Assembly (NCBI GenBank): GCA_026014595.1
Contig: JAOZHY010000033.1
Coordinates: forward strand, 1-64,000
Length of the DNA stretch: 64,000 nucleotides
Reading direction: 5' to 3'
Source: Candidatus Bathyarchaeota archaeon
GTDB lineage: Archaea; Thermoproteota; Bathyarchaeia; Bathyarchaeales; Bathycorpusculaceae
Shown: in pieces, positions 1 to 8,511 of the stretch
Numbering within the stretch: position 1 is the first letter of the stretch
Layout of the letters: every line of letters begins with the position of its first letter
Made by a program: the position numbers and the translations under genes
Notes under the pieces: model-generated
Told to the model about the DNA's origin: nothing
The model's database searches: none
What the model saw: only the letters and a program-made list of their open reading frames with translations

Positions 1-70
1 CCTTGTTGACGCGGGGACGCCGAGTCACGGAGTCTCGGCGGAAAGTCACGTTCATCTCCTTCAAGAACAT
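1..70 (-). CDS. Possible start of an unidentified gene, running off the left edge
   Basis: On the minus strand an open frame begins at an ATG (70) and stays open to the window edge, giving about 23 residues ([15 protein letters not shown]...). A GAGG motif lies seven bases upstream, which favours this ATG over the one at 76. It follows the DUF1616 gene in the same direction, with a strong hairpin between them. The fragment is too short to name a family. The call rests on the open frame and the ribosome-binding site only. Confidence 0.35.
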   Translation of the reverse strand, partial: MFLKEMNVTFRRDSVTRRPRVNK

Positions 71-90
71 GTTCATGCCTCGTCTTAGGC

Positions 91-117
91 TCAGGGGCGG
101 GTTCGCTTCGCCCCTGA
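91..117 (-). terminator. GC-rich hairpin after the DUF1616 gene
   Basis: A perfect 9-bp inverted repeat (TCAGGGGCG at 91-99, CGCCCCTGA at 109-117) encloses a 9-base loop. It sits between the stop of the DUF1616 gene and the possible next gene on the same strand. No long T tract follows, so it could be an RNA-processing or attenuation hairpin as easily as a terminator. Confidence 0.4.
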
Positions 118-160
118 CGCCGGGCTCCCCTGTAAAAACCATAAGGCAAAATGGCGAACG

Positions 161-655
161 TTAGGTTTGGTTTACTACTTCTATGTGCAGGACACAGTAG
201 TTGTAGGTGAATTTGAATGCGTTTGCTTTGTCGTCGTAGAGCCAGAGTTCGAACACTGCAGAGTAGTTTCCAGGCTGATTTATGGATACCGTTGCAAGGT
301 TTTCCCAATTCTCCCCGTTCTGCAACGTCTTTGTGAAGGTGTTGATTGGGTCAATCGGAACAGGCAGCGTCGTAATCGTTTCATTGGTTATTTTAAGCCG
401 GACTTCGCATTGCTGGCTTGTTCCCATGTGGTTTTCAACTTCAACATAAACGTTGAAGGTGTTATTGTGGTTGATTATGAGAAGTTCAGGGTAGTTTATG
501 GCTTTTTTCTGCTGGTAATCAAGCAGGTTGATGGTGCTGTAGCCTTCAGGCGGAAGCCGTGTTATGATGTAGTAGCCAGTGACTAGGCTTGAAACGAAAA
601 CTAGTACCACAGCTATGGCAATCATGTAGCCTCTGTTTTCGTTTAGTTTCTCCAT
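161..655 (-). CDS. DUF1616-like membrane-anchored protein
   Basis: A 164-residue protein with one N-terminal membrane segment (about residues 10-30, rich in A/V/I) and a predicted extracellular beta-rich domain with several N-x-S/T sites. Layout and wording (for example YNYCVLHIEV near the end) match the archaeal DUF1616 family, which often sits beside glycosyltransferases; its biochemical role is not known. The ATG at 655 overlaps the stop of the upstream glycosyltransferase (TGATG), so I prefer it to the in-frame TTG at 658. The overlap implies translational coupling and a shared job in surface glycan or S-layer assembly. Confidence 0.72.
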   Translation of the reverse strand: MEKLNENRGYMIAIAVVLVFVSSLVTGYYIITRLPPEGYSTINLLDYQQKKAINYPELLIINHNNTFNVYVEVENHMGTSQQCEVRLKITNETITTLPVPIDPINTFTKTLQNGENWENLATVSINQPGNYSAVFELWLYDDKANAFKFTYNYCVLHIEVVNQT

Positions 656-1368
656 CAACTTTTCAGACGTCTCCAGATGAATTCTTTGTGCATGAACCCT
701 TTGAGCATGGTGGTGAATATTTCGATTCCTGACTTGAACTTTCTCAGTTTGGTTTTTCCGTATTTCCTTGTCTTGTAAGTTGATGGCACTTCAACCATTT
801 TGAAGCCTTTTTTGGCGAATAGCACCAGCATTTCCGTGGCGAATGACATGTCAGTCTCGTGAAATTCCACTTGGTTAAGCGCATCGTGGGATATGGCGCG
901 GAATCCGGACTGGGTGTCGCTGAGAAATTGTCCGTAAAGGAAGTCGTAGCAGAAGGTTATCACTTTGTTGCCGATGAAGTTCATGAGTCCCATAGCTTTG
1001 TTGGGGTCATACATTCTTGTTGCCATGCACAAGTCTGCGTCAGTTTCGACTAGTTTTTCAAGCAGCAGGTTGATGTGTCTAACTTCATAGGTTCCGTCAC
1101 CATCAATCATCACCACAACGTTGCCTTTGGCGTGTTTCATCCCAGTTCTCAGGGCGATGCCGTACCCGCGTCTGGGCTCGACAATAAGTTTGCAGAAATT
1201 AGTGTCTTTGACTATTTCCTTGGTTCCGTCAGTTGAATCTCCATCTACGACTATTATTTCTTTGGGGTACGTGAGTTCCTTTTGGATGGTGGTTACTGCC
1301 TCAAGTATGTTTCCAGCTTCGTTGAGCGTTGGGATTACCACTGAGACCATTTCTACCTTAGAGGTCAT
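655..1368 (-). CDS. Family 2 glycosyltransferase (dolichol-phosphate sugar synthase type)
   Basis: A 237-residue GT-A glycosyltransferase. It opens with the GT2 signature VSVVIPTLNEAGNI, then IIVVDGDSTDGT, and the metal-binding MIDGDGTYE motif near residue 90. Later motifs (DTQSGFRA, TEMLVLFAKKGFKMVEVP) are typical of dolichol-phosphate mannose/glucose synthases, which load a sugar onto a polyprenyl phosphate at the membrane for N-glycan assembly. No C-terminal membrane segments are present, so it is the soluble or peripheral type. It is coupled to the downstream DUF1616 gene, and the GT4 gene lies 48 bases upstream in the same direction. The sugar specificity cannot be read. Confidence 0.85.
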   Translation of the reverse strand: MTSKVEMVSVVIPTLNEAGNILEAVTTIQKELTYPKEIIVVDGDSTDGTKEIVKDTNFCKLIVEPRRGYGIALRTGMKHAKGNVVVMIDGDGTYEVRHINLLLEKLVETDADLCMATRMYDPNKAMGLMNFIGNKVITFCYDFLYGQFLSDTQSGFRAISHDALNQVEFHETDMSFATEMLVLFAKKGFKMVEVPSTYKTRKYGKTKLRKFKSGIEIFTTMLKGFMHKEFIWRRLKS

Positions 1369-1416
1369 TTGCTTGCGACTCCACGGTTGGAGGGGTTATA
1401 TAACTTTCGTTAGGGC

Positions 1417-2574
1417 TTAAATAAGCTCTTCGTATATTTCGACTAATTTCTTCACGTTTGTGTCCCAGCTGAATTTCTGCTCAACCTTCCTGCGCAGTTC
1501 GTTTTTGCGCGATGAAAATTCGCTGTTAGAAAACTTGGCTATGGTTTCTGCAAGTGATTCAGGGTTGTTGGGCGGCACGATTTCTCCGAAGCCGCCAACC
1601 ATGATTTCTTTAATTCCGCCGACGTTTGTGGCTATGACTGGTAATCCGCAAGCCATGGCTTCAAGCGCCACCAGCGGCAAGCCTTCTCCAGACTTCGAGG
1701 GTAGAACAAAAAAGTCTGCGGCGTTGTAGTATGAGGGCAGTTCTCTGTCGGAGATGAAGCCTGCGAGCTTGAAGTTCTTCTCGATTCCAAGCTGTCTTGC
1801 TTTGGCTTTGACTTCAGCGAAGTCTGGTCCACCACCAACAACAAGGTAGACCAAATGCGGGTTTTTTTTGATAGCGATTCCTGCACTTTCCACCAGAGTA
1901 TCGATTCCGTTCTTATAGACGAGTCTTCGCACAGTCAAAGCTACAGCGGCATCGCTGGGAATTTCCAGTTTTCGTCGCATAGTCTTTTGTGTTGCGGGTT
2001 GGGGCTTGAAGCGGTCTAAGTCTACGCCGTTGTGGAGTACTTCGGTTTTCTCGGCGTCTGCGCCTAAGCTTAGGACGTAGTTTCGTGTTGCGTTACTTAC
2101 CACGATTATTTTGTCGGCTGCTTTCAGAACCTGTGCTCCGACGGCAATGTCGTTTAGGCGTTCCACAGTGTTCCATGCGCCTTGGTATTGTATGAAGGTG
2201 TTGTGCTGTGTGAGCACGAATGGTTTTTTGTATCTTTTTGCGAGTTTCGCGGCGATGAGGGATGACAGGTATGGGTGACCATGGGCGTGTATTATGTCGC
2301 TGGACTGAACGGATGTCAAGAAGGTTTTGTAACTGTCTATGCTGGGCAGCACGTATGGGATTCCCAGCCTGAACCCGATGTTGAGTGAATCGTAGCAGCG
2401 GACTTTTATGCCGTCGTAAATGTAGTTTTTCTCCGTGCCGATTCGGTTAGTGAGCACCATGAGCTTGAACTGTTTCTGCATGAGCCTTTTGCTCTGCTCG
2501 TAAACAACTCTTTCGATTCCGCCGACGTGGGGCAGGAAAGTGTGCGTCACGATGCATATGCTGGGGTGAGCCAT
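1417..2574 (-). CDS. Family 4 glycosyltransferase
   Basis: A 385-residue GT-B glycosyltransferase. The N-terminal half carries HVGGIERVVYEQSKRL, the usual acceptor-domain glycine loop. The C-terminal half carries GGGPDFAEVKAKA and the nucleotide-sugar site SGEGLPLVALEAMACGLPVI with the E-x7-E spacing. The family builds surface glycans from NDP sugars at the cytoplasmic face of the membrane. ATG 2574 is used; an in-frame TTG at 2583 would add three residues. An AT-rich stretch (ACTATTATAAATTT on the plus strand near 2606) may hold its promoter. Substrate unknown. Confidence 0.85.
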   Translation of the reverse strand: MAHPSICIVTHTFLPHVGGIERVVYEQSKRLMQKQFKLMVLTNRIGTEKNYIYDGIKVRCYDSLNIGFRLGIPYVLPSIDSYKTFLTSVQSSDIIHAHGHPYLSSLIAAKLAKRYKKPFVLTQHNTFIQYQGAWNTVERLNDIAVGAQVLKAADKIIVVSNATRNYVLSLGADAEKTEVLHNGVDLDRFKPQPATQKTMRRKLEIPSDAAVALTVRRLVYKNGIDTLVESAGIAIKKNPHLVYLVVGGGPDFAEVKAKARQLGIEKNFKLAGFISDRELPSYYNAADFFVLPSKSGEGLPLVALEAMACGLPVIATNVGGIKEIMVGGFGEIVPPNNPESLAETIAKFSNSEFSSRKNELRRKVEQKFSWDTNVKKLVEIYEELI

Positions 2575-2755
2575 TGTTTCCAACTGCGCTATTCCTCAAC
2601 ATGCAAACTATTATAAATTTACTGTAAAACACCTGCAATCAAAGCTTTCACGACTTAACAGAAGCGCTGGCGCATTGGACTGGTACGCGATTCTTGTCTA
2701 TGGCCCTTTTATATACTATAAGTAGATCGAAAGCATGGCTATTCTGTTGAGTAGC

Positions 2756-2869
2756 CTCTCCCTCTGCTGATTTTCAACATGGTTTGACGGGTTTCGACGT
2801 CAATAGCGATCTATCCCTCTATAGGTTTCTGCATAGAACCGCTATTAGGCGCCAAATAGGCTGGTTCTG
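2756..2869 (+). repeat. Dispersed intergenic repeat, copy A
   Basis: One of three copies of an element of about 110 bp (others at 14702-14809 minus and 28626-28750 plus). Shared blocks are CTGCTGATTTTCAACATGG, then CCTCTATAGGT, then GAACCGCTATTAG followed by GCGCCAAATAGGC. The last block is a near-palindrome centred on GGCGCC (about 2850-2870), able to form a hairpin. A stop codon falls directly after the only ATG in this copy (ATGGTTTGA), so it does not encode a conserved peptide. It sits upstream of S8e. Confidence 0.7.
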
Positions 2870-2934
2870 CATGATGCGAGCGAATTAACATTTAGCTTAT
2901 TTTGGGATTGCGAGTGGTTCTGGGAGACGGATAC

Positions 2935-2943
2935 GTTTATATG
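2935..2943 (+). promoter_or_regulatory. TATA box of rps8e
   Basis: GTTTATATG lies 50 bases upstream of the S8e ATG, and a GGGA ribosome-binding motif sits nine bases before that ATG. This fits an archaeal TATA promoter with a leader of about 25-30 bases. Confidence 0.55.
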
Positions 2944-2992
2944 ACAAAATAGCGGTTGTAGTGAGCTTAGCAATAGAAAAGGGAAATGTGAA

Positions 2993-3391
2993 ATGTCAGT
3001 TTGGCATGGCAGTTTACGCAAACGCAAACTTACAGGCGGCAGAAAACGAGTCTACCGTGCGAAAAGAAAGTTTGAAGCAGGCTCCTTCCCAGCAGAAACC
3101 ATCCTCGGCGAGCCCAAAAGGAGAGCCGCAAGAGGCTACGGCGGCAAAACCAAAATGCGAGTGTTAAGCGACAAATACGCGTCTGTGACGGATCCGAAAA
3201 GCGGCAAAACCGAGAAAACGGAGATTTTGCGCGTGGTCAGAAACAGAGCTAACGTGGACTATGATCGGAGAGGCGTGATAACGAAGGGCGCAGAAATTGA
3301 GACACCGTTAGGCATAGCGCGCGTCACCAGTCGTCCGGGAAGCGACGGCGTCATAAACGCGGTTCTCATAAGCAAAGAAGAAAAAAGCTAA
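2993..3391 (+). CDS. rps8e: 30S ribosomal protein S8e
   Basis: A 132-residue basic protein with the S8e start (SVWHGSLRKRKLTGG) and the family's glycine/arginine-rich middle part. The C-terminal half (ITKGAEIETPLGIARVTSRPG) matches the archaeal short form, which lacks the eukaryotic insert. It is a component of the small ribosomal subunit. It has its own TATA box and ribosome-binding site and converges with SRP19, the stops being three bases apart. Confidence 0.96.
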   Translation: MSVWHGSLRKRKLTGGRKRVYRAKRKFEAGSFPAETILGEPKRRAARGYGGKTKMRVLSDKYASVTDPKSGKTEKTEILRVVRNRANVDYDRRGVITKGAEIETPLGIARVTSRPGSDGVINAVLISKEEKS

Positions 3392-3394
3392 AGC

Positions 3395-3697
3395 TCACTG
3401 CGGCTTCTGTGGTTGACCTCGGATTTTCAGCAACTGCTTAGCAATCTTTTTTATTATCTGTTCTTTCGGCTCCTTCTTTTCAATCAGCAGCATGCCAGTC
3501 TTAAGCCACGGTGTCTTAGGGTAACCTACATCTGGCCTGACCTCATGCTCTAAACCGAGCTTCCGCGCTGCTTCGGCGACTTCGTCGATTTTCGGAGACG
3601 GCACGGCTAAACTCTTCGGGACACGCCGCCCTTCGCTTCTGCTTTTGGCTTGGTCGAAGTATACGGGCCAGATTATGGCTTTGTCTTGTTTGCGCAT
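3395..3697 (-). CDS. srp19: Signal recognition particle 19 kDa protein
   Basis: A 100-residue basic protein with the SRP19 fold markers: AIIWPVYFDQAKSRSEGRRVP near the N terminus and the conserved VGYPKTPWLKTG loop. SRP19 binds helices 6 and 8 of 7S RNA and prepares the site for SRP54, serving co-translational membrane targeting. It is the last gene of the long leftward run, 16 bases after GluRS. Confidence 0.95.
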   Translation of the reverse strand: MRKQDKAIIWPVYFDQAKSRSEGRRVPKSLAVPSPKIDEVAEAARKLGLEHEVRPDVGYPKTPWLKTGMLLIEKKEPKEQIIKKIAKQLLKIRGQPQKPQ

Positions 3698-3713
3698 TCA
3701 ATCACCATTCTTT

Positions 3714-5468
3714 TCACTTGTGGGAGTAGTAGGCTGTTAACTTTGCGTCGTTTTTGTCTACGCGCACGAACCCGAAGCGTTCAAACTGTATCATAGAGTC
3801 GGGTTTTAAGTTTTTGCAGGCGCTCTCCGCGAACCCTTCAGTCACGGTGGCGTCGGGCATCACCACTTGGCACGGTAACGCTTCGTCTTTCGGTATCCAG
3901 TGGATGAGGCGGGCTTGGGTTTTTCTCGCGTCCTCGTAGGATTCGCTTGCGAAGGAGGCTTCTGCTGAGTCGGCTTTGATGCTTTCTATCTTCACGTTGA
4001 AAAGCTCCATCAGCCTGACCGTGGCTTCTGCCTCTGCGGCGTTCAGGTCTTTTTTCGATACCCAGAACGTGGTAGCCTTGTCGTCGCCTTTAGGCGTTAT
4101 CGTGTATTCTCTGTATCCTCTCTCAGGCTTTTCTGGATGCAGCGGAAGCTTGGCGTGGATGGTTTTGGGGATGCGCTGAACTCTCAGCTCAGCAGGTTCG
4201 GAGACGAAGAAGTACCTGTCGCTTGTCGGGTCGAGGATTTTGCGGTTGTACGCGTACAGGTTCTCCCAGCTCAATGTCACATCTTGCGGTTTGGGTCCGA
4301 CGTCAGTTATCATTTTTCGGATGGCTTCAGGCGTTATTCCCCGTCTTCTCAGAGCTATGAAGGTGGCGAGGCGCGGGTCGTCCCAGCCCTTGTAGATGCC
4401 TTCTCTGACGCCTTGCACAATCTTTGACTTGCTCAGGAACGCGCCGGTTATCTGCAGTCTGCCGTAGTGTATGGCTTCAGGGTACTTCCAGCCCAAGTGA
4501 CGGTACAGGTATTCTTGCCTTACTTGGTTGGTTAGGTGTTCTTTGCCGCGGATGATGTGTGTAATGCCCATGAGGTGGTCGTCTAAGCCTGTTGAAAAGT
4601 TGTAGAGGGGCCAGACGCGGTATTTGCTGCCTAAACGGGGGTGCGGGTACTTTTTGGGGTCGATTATCCTGAGTGCTGGCCAGTCTCGCACGGCGGGGTT
4701 CGGGTGCTCCAGGTCGGTTTTAACGCGGACTACAGCTTCGCCTTCCTTGTAACCGCCGTTCAGCATGCGGTTCCACCGTTCAAGCTGTTCCGCGGGCGGC
4801 AGGTTGCGGCAGTTGCAGGGTTTTTTGGCTATCGCTTTTTTCCTGAACTCGTCGGGTATGCAGGTGCAGACGTAAGCGTTTCCACCCCGTAGAAGCCGCT
4901 CAGCGTACTCGTAGTATAGGGGGATACGGTCGCTCTGGATGTATTCTTCGTCAGGCTTGCAGTCTATCCACGATAGGTCTTGTCTGATGCTGTTGTAGAA
5001 TTCGAGAACGGGTCTTTTCACTTTCGGGTCGGTGTCCTCGAAGCGCAGGAGGAATTTGCCCTTGTACATGCGGGCGTATTCGTGGCTGAGTATTATGGCT
5101 CTGGCTGAGCCCAAGTGCAGGACGCAGTCGGGGTTTGGCGAGAAACGCGTGACAATCTGCGGGTACTTGTCTGCGTTCGGTAGGGGTGGGAGGCGTTTTT
5201 CCTCTTCCGCCTTTTCTTTCTTGAGCGCTTGCGGCCAAGCGTTTTCAACGATGCGTTTTTGTTCTTCGGCGGAGAGGCTGTTGACTTCGCTCACAATCTC
5301 GTTGATTAAAGTTGACAGTTCTTTTGCTTTGGTTTTCAGTTCCTGTCTTTCGCCGATGATTTTTCCGATGAGGGCGCCTGCTTGCGCTTTGCCGCCGTGT
5401 TGCACAGCGTTTAGTAAAGCAGTTTTTCGAATAAGCTCTCTGAGTTCTTTATTTTCTTTGAGTGTCAA
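3714..5468 (-). CDS. gltX: Glutamyl-tRNA synthetase (archaeal type)
   Basis: A 584-residue class I synthetase that charges glutamate to tRNA(Glu), and in archaea also tRNA(Gln) for later amidation. The HIGH-like motif appears as HLGSARA (about residue 117) after FSPNPDC, and the KMSKS-like motif as FLSKSKI (about residue 340). A CTC...CNC cysteine cluster near residue 210 could bind zinc. The C-terminal third is the beta-barrel anticodon domain of the GlnRS-like archaeal/eukaryotic form, not the bacterial helical form. It lies 21 bases after the polyprenyl synthase and leads into SRP19. Confidence 0.94.
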   Translation of the reverse strand: MTLKENKELRELIRKTALLNAVQHGGKAQAGALIGKIIGERQELKTKAKELSTLINEIVSEVNSLSAEEQKRIVENAWPQALKKEKAEEEKRLPPLPNADKYPQIVTRFSPNPDCVLHLGSARAIILSHEYARMYKGKFLLRFEDTDPKVKRPVLEFYNSIRQDLSWIDCKPDEEYIQSDRIPLYYEYAERLLRGGNAYVCTCIPDEFRKKAIAKKPCNCRNLPPAEQLERWNRMLNGGYKEGEAVVRVKTDLEHPNPAVRDWPALRIIDPKKYPHPRLGSKYRVWPLYNFSTGLDDHLMGITHIIRGKEHLTNQVRQEYLYRHLGWKYPEAIHYGRLQITGAFLSKSKIVQGVREGIYKGWDDPRLATFIALRRRGITPEAIRKMITDVGPKPQDVTLSWENLYAYNRKILDPTSDRYFFVSEPAELRVQRIPKTIHAKLPLHPEKPERGYREYTITPKGDDKATTFWVSKKDLNAAEAEATVRLMELFNVKIESIKADSAEASFASESYEDARKTQARLIHWIPKDEALPCQVVMPDATVTEGFAESACKNLKPDSMIQFERFGFVRVDKNDAKLTAYYSHK

Positions 5469-5489
5469 GGGGTTTACGCTCTGCTTAGG

Positions 5490-6596
5490 CTAAATGTTTC
5501 TTTTTATCAAGAATTCCGCGAATGCTTTTAATTTTTCCTTAGCTTCTGCCGTGGGAAGCAGTTTTTCGGCTTCGCTCCAGCTTTCCTCAACCATTCGTGT
5601 GGCGGTCTGCTTCACGTGTTCTATGGCGCCGTATTTCTGCATGATGGCGATGGCTTCGTCGCGGAGCGCCTGGTCTGAAGTGTGCATGTTAAGGATTTGA
5701 ATAAGCCGTTTCCTGTCCATGCTGCTTGCTTTTTTCAGCGTGTAAATCACCATTAGCGTTCTTTTGCCCTCGGTTATGTCTTGTCCAACTCCGCCTTTTT
5801 TAGCTGCAAACTCTTTTCCTGTCAGGTCCAAAACGTCATCCTGCATTTGAAACGCGACACCGATGCTTTCGGCGAATCTTCCAAGCTTTTCTACCAGTTC
5901 CCTGTTGGCACCGGCTAAAACAGCCGCGAGTTTAGCTGCCATCCGCGCTAACGTGCCTGTTTTGTATGCGCACATCTGCAGGTAATCCTCTTCGCTCAGG
6001 TCGTCCGCGTTGGCTATGCCTCTGTGCCATGCGATGTCCATGGCTTGTCCCATGCTTAGGTTTATCATCTCCTGCACGTACACTTCGTAGATGTCGCGGA
6101 GTTTTTCAGGTGGCAGCTGCGCTTTTTTCTCCATGAGCGGCAGAAGCGGCAGGTAGTACATGGCGTTTCCCGCGTTCACAGCTATGTCCACGCCGTAGAT
6201 TCTGTAGGTGCACGGTTTGCCTCTGCGGAGCTCCGAAGAATCCTCGATGTCATCAATAATGAGCGTGCCGTTGTGAACGACTTCAGGGATGATAGCAAAG
6301 TCCAAGCAGTCCGCCGCTTTTCCGCCCAGTGCTTCGCAGATGAGCAGGAATAGGGCTGGGCGCCACCTTTTTCCGCCCCTGTCCAGAATGTCCCACACTG
6401 GCTCGGCAATCGCCTTGTTTAAAGTCTCCAGGTTGTAGCTGTACCGTGGCGGCGTAACCTTGAACAGAACGGATTTCTCGGAGAACTTTCTCGGAATGTA
6501 CTTTTCGATGGCTTTGTCGATTAGGGGGGCTTTCTCTTCAAGGAACTTTGCAACATCCACTGGTTCAGCGCGCTCCTCTTCTGGCGTACTTGTCAA
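5490..6596 (-). CDS. Polyprenyl diphosphate synthase (probable geranylgeranyl-PP synthase)
   Basis: A 368-residue trans-prenyltransferase that condenses IPP with allylic diphosphates, probably up to C20 for archaeal ether lipids. The first aspartate motif is LIIDDIEDSSELRRG, with the RRG that follows it. The second is FQMQDDVLDL, followed by GGVGQDITEGKRT. The large residues before the first motif, which set chain length, are not decisive by eye, so C20 is inferred from the pathway context. The start overlaps the end of the IPP isomerase gene by 32 bases. It is the last isoprenoid gene of the run. Confidence 0.93.
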   Translation of the reverse strand: MTSTPEEERAEPVDVAKFLEEKAPLIDKAIEKYIPRKFSEKSVLFKVTPPRYSYNLETLNKAIAEPVWDILDRGGKRWRPALFLLICEALGGKAADCLDFAIIPEVVHNGTLIIDDIEDSSELRRGKPCTYRIYGVDIAVNAGNAMYYLPLLPLMEKKAQLPPEKLRDIYEVYVQEMINLSMGQAMDIAWHRGIANADDLSEEDYLQMCAYKTGTLARMAAKLAAVLAGANRELVEKLGRFAESIGVAFQMQDDVLDLTGKEFAAKKGGVGQDITEGKRTLMVIYTLKKASSMDRKRLIQILNMHTSDQALRDEAIAIMQKYGAIEHVKQTATRMVEESWSEAEKLLPTAEAKEKLKAFAEFLIKRNI

Positions 6597-7668
6597 CGTT
6601 GAAGCCGCGTGTTTTCAGCCAATCAGCTGTTCCGCCCGTTATCACGATAGGCGTCTTTGCCAACTGCTCAGTTTTTTCTGCGCCCACAAGAAACATGACG
6701 TTCCGTAATTCCTCAATCAAAAGCGAAAGCACCTTCTCCACCTCACCTGCATCCTTAACTGCAGCTTCAAGCACCGGCTGAGAAACGCCTGCCAAACATG
6801 CGCCCAGCGCCAATGCTTTAGCTATGTCTGTGCCGTTGCGCACTCCGCCCGAAGCAACCACGGGTACTTTGACTGTTTGCGTGATTTCCACGAGGCTCGC
6901 CACCGTGGGAATGCCCCAGTCCCAAAACGCTTCTCCCAGAAAACGTTGGACACTATGCGCTTCGTCTTCGGCACGGTAATACTCAACCGCCGCGAAACTG
7001 GTTCCGCCTGCACCGGCGATTTCTATGGCTTTCACGCCTATCGCCTCCAGTTTCTCCGCGTCTTCCGCAGATATGCCCGCACCTGTCTCCTTCACAATCA
7101 CGGGTTTATCAAGCGCGGCTGCAACCTCGCCGATTTTGGCAAGCACCCCCTTGAAGTTGGTTTGTCCCTCGGGCTGAACAGCCTCCTGCAACGCGTTCAG
7201 GTGCACCGCCACGGCGTCCGCGTCAATCATTTCCACGACTCGTTTCACTTCTTTCAAGCCGTATCCGTGGACGAGTTGGACTCCGCCTATGTTGGCGACT
7301 ATGAAAGCGGTGGGCGCCTTCTTACGCGCTACAGTGAAGGTTTTCTCCAGCGCCTTATCCTCAACGGCTGCGCGTTGGCTGCCCACGCCCATACCCAAGT
7401 GCAGTTTCTCAACGGCTTCGGCTACTGCCGCGTTTATCCGTGTTGCCTCCGCGGTTCCGCCTGTCATGGCGCCCACAATCAGCGGGGCAGCAAACTTGCA
7501 ACCCAGAAACGTCGTTGATAAGTCGATTTTGTGCTTGTCGATTTCTGGCAGTGCTCGGTGCACGAAACGTACATCTTCAAACCCTGCCTTGACTTTTCGA
7601 GCTTGCGCCTTCTGGTCTAGGCATATGCGGATGTGGTCTGCCTTGCGCTTCTCAGTTTTCTCCGCCAA
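6565..7668 (-). CDS. fni: Type 2 isopentenyl-diphosphate delta-isomerase (FMN-dependent)
   Basis: A 367-residue TIM-barrel flavoenzyme that interconverts IPP and DMAPP. Family motifs in order: ADHIRICLDQ at the N terminus, GAMTGGT, MGVGSQRAAVED, HLNALQEAVQPEGQTNF (substrate-binding HLN and Q), VKETGAGIS, GAGGTSFAAVE and the phosphate-binding SGGVRNGTDIAKALALGA. Length is normal for the family. It follows isopentenyl phosphate kinase by two bases and overlaps the prenyl synthase, so product can pass on directly within one transcription unit. Confidence 0.96.
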   Translation of the reverse strand: MAEKTEKRKADHIRICLDQKAQARKVKAGFEDVRFVHRALPEIDKHKIDLSTTFLGCKFAAPLIVGAMTGGTAEATRINAAVAEAVEKLHLGMGVGSQRAAVEDKALEKTFTVARKKAPTAFIVANIGGVQLVHGYGLKEVKRVVEMIDADAVAVHLNALQEAVQPEGQTNFKGVLAKIGEVAAALDKPVIVKETGAGISAEDAEKLEAIGVKAIEIAGAGGTSFAAVEYYRAEDEAHSVQRFLGEAFWDWGIPTVASLVEITQTVKVPVVASGGVRNGTDIAKALALGACLAGVSQPVLEAAVKDAGEVEKVLSLLIEELRNVMFLVGAEKTEQLAKTPIVITGGTADWLKTRGFNVDKYARRGAR

Positions 7669-7670
7669 TT

Positions 7671-8471
7671 TTACTCCTTCTCTATGACTGTACCTTCTAC
7701 CGCTTCTCCCATAAGAGCTTTATAAACGCGGTTCGCTTTAGCCGCGTTCACTATAGTTACTGGAATGCCCTGCTCCACGGCTGGGACGAGTTCGGAGACT
7801 TTGCCGAGCATGCCGCCCGTAACATCGGAGGCGGTGGACTTGCCCAGCTTATCCTGGATTTTTCTGAGCTCCGCCAAGTTCAGATGCGTGTAGAGATGGG
7901 CGTTTTTCGAGAGTTTAGGGTCTGCATCGTACAAGCCGTCGGTATCGACGCCTATGATTATTCTGCTTGCAGCGAATTTTATGGCTAAATGTGCGACAAG
8001 CTGGTCGCCCGAGAGCACCGTGAACCCCAGCTTCTCGTCAAGAACCGCGTCGCCGTAAAGAACAGGAGCAAAACCCATTCTCAAGTATGACTTCAAAATC
8101 GCGTCGTTGAAGCATTTGATTCTGCCGTTCTCCGTCACCACGCAGCATGAAGGCGCGACGCTTATGGCGGGAATGTTGTGCCACACGAGCGAGTCCATGA
8201 CTAAGCCGTTTAGAACCGTCATCACGTGGTGGGTTTCGGCGAACCCCAGCTTTTGGTTTTCTTCGCGTAAGCCTTCTTTTATGCCGTATTTTTGGGCTGT
8301 TGGGTGTCCGAAGCTTCCGCCGCCGTGCACTATAATCAGGTTCCCGACGTGTGCTTTCTGTATCTCCTCGGACAGGCGGTTTATGACCTCGGTTCGCGCG
8401 GCAAGCTCGCCATTCTTGTCGGTTATGACGGAGCCGCCGATTTTCAGGACTAAAGGTTTTGCTTCGCTCAA
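7671..8471 (-). CDS. ipk: Isopentenyl phosphate kinase
   Basis: A 266-residue amino-acid-kinase-fold enzyme that phosphorylates isopentenyl phosphate to IPP, the last kinase of the archaeal mevalonate route. It starts with LKIGGSVITDK, has the glycine loop IIVHGGGSFGHP containing the catalytic histidine typical of IPK, and later VLSGDQLVAHLA, GVDTDGLY and SDVTGGMLGKV, matching the nucleotide-binding half. It lies 40 bases after the dehydratase small subunit and two bases before fni. Confidence 0.95.
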   Translation of the reverse strand: MSEAKPLVLKIGGSVITDKNGELAARTEVINRLSEEIQKAHVGNLIIVHGGGSFGHPTAQKYGIKEGLREENQKLGFAETHHVMTVLNGLVMDSLVWHNIPAISVAPSCCVVTENGRIKCFNDAILKSYLRMGFAPVLYGDAVLDEKLGFTVLSGDQLVAHLAIKFAASRIIIGVDTDGLYDADPKLSKNAHLYTHLNLAELRKIQDKLGKSTASDVTGGMLGKVSELVPAVEQGIPVTIVNAAKANRVYKALMGEAVEGTVIEKE

Positions 8472-8511
8472 ACTTTTGCGCTCTCCACTCGTTTTATTGA
8501 GTACTTGCAGA

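Larger units (their letters stand above)
2584..2992. other. Divergent intergenic region with repeat copy A
   Basis: This gap separates the leftward GT4 gene from the rightward S8e gene. It holds the possible GT4 promoter near 2600-2615, copy A of the dispersed repeat (2756-2869), and the S8e TATA box and leader (2935-2992). I see no gene in it. A short open frame on the minus strand (2845-3027) overlaps S8e and has no family features. Confidence 0.6.

Noticed and set aside
91-117. GGGTTCGCTTCGCCCC looked like a tRNA T-arm
   Set aside because: No acceptor, D or anticodon arms can be drawn around it; the perfect 9-bp stem explains it better as a hairpin after the gene.
1-160. GGCGGAAAGTC and GCCGGGCTCCCC suggested RNase P or SRP RNA
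   Set aside because: The other conserved blocks of either RNA are missing, and the minus strand reads as an open frame with a ribosome-binding site.
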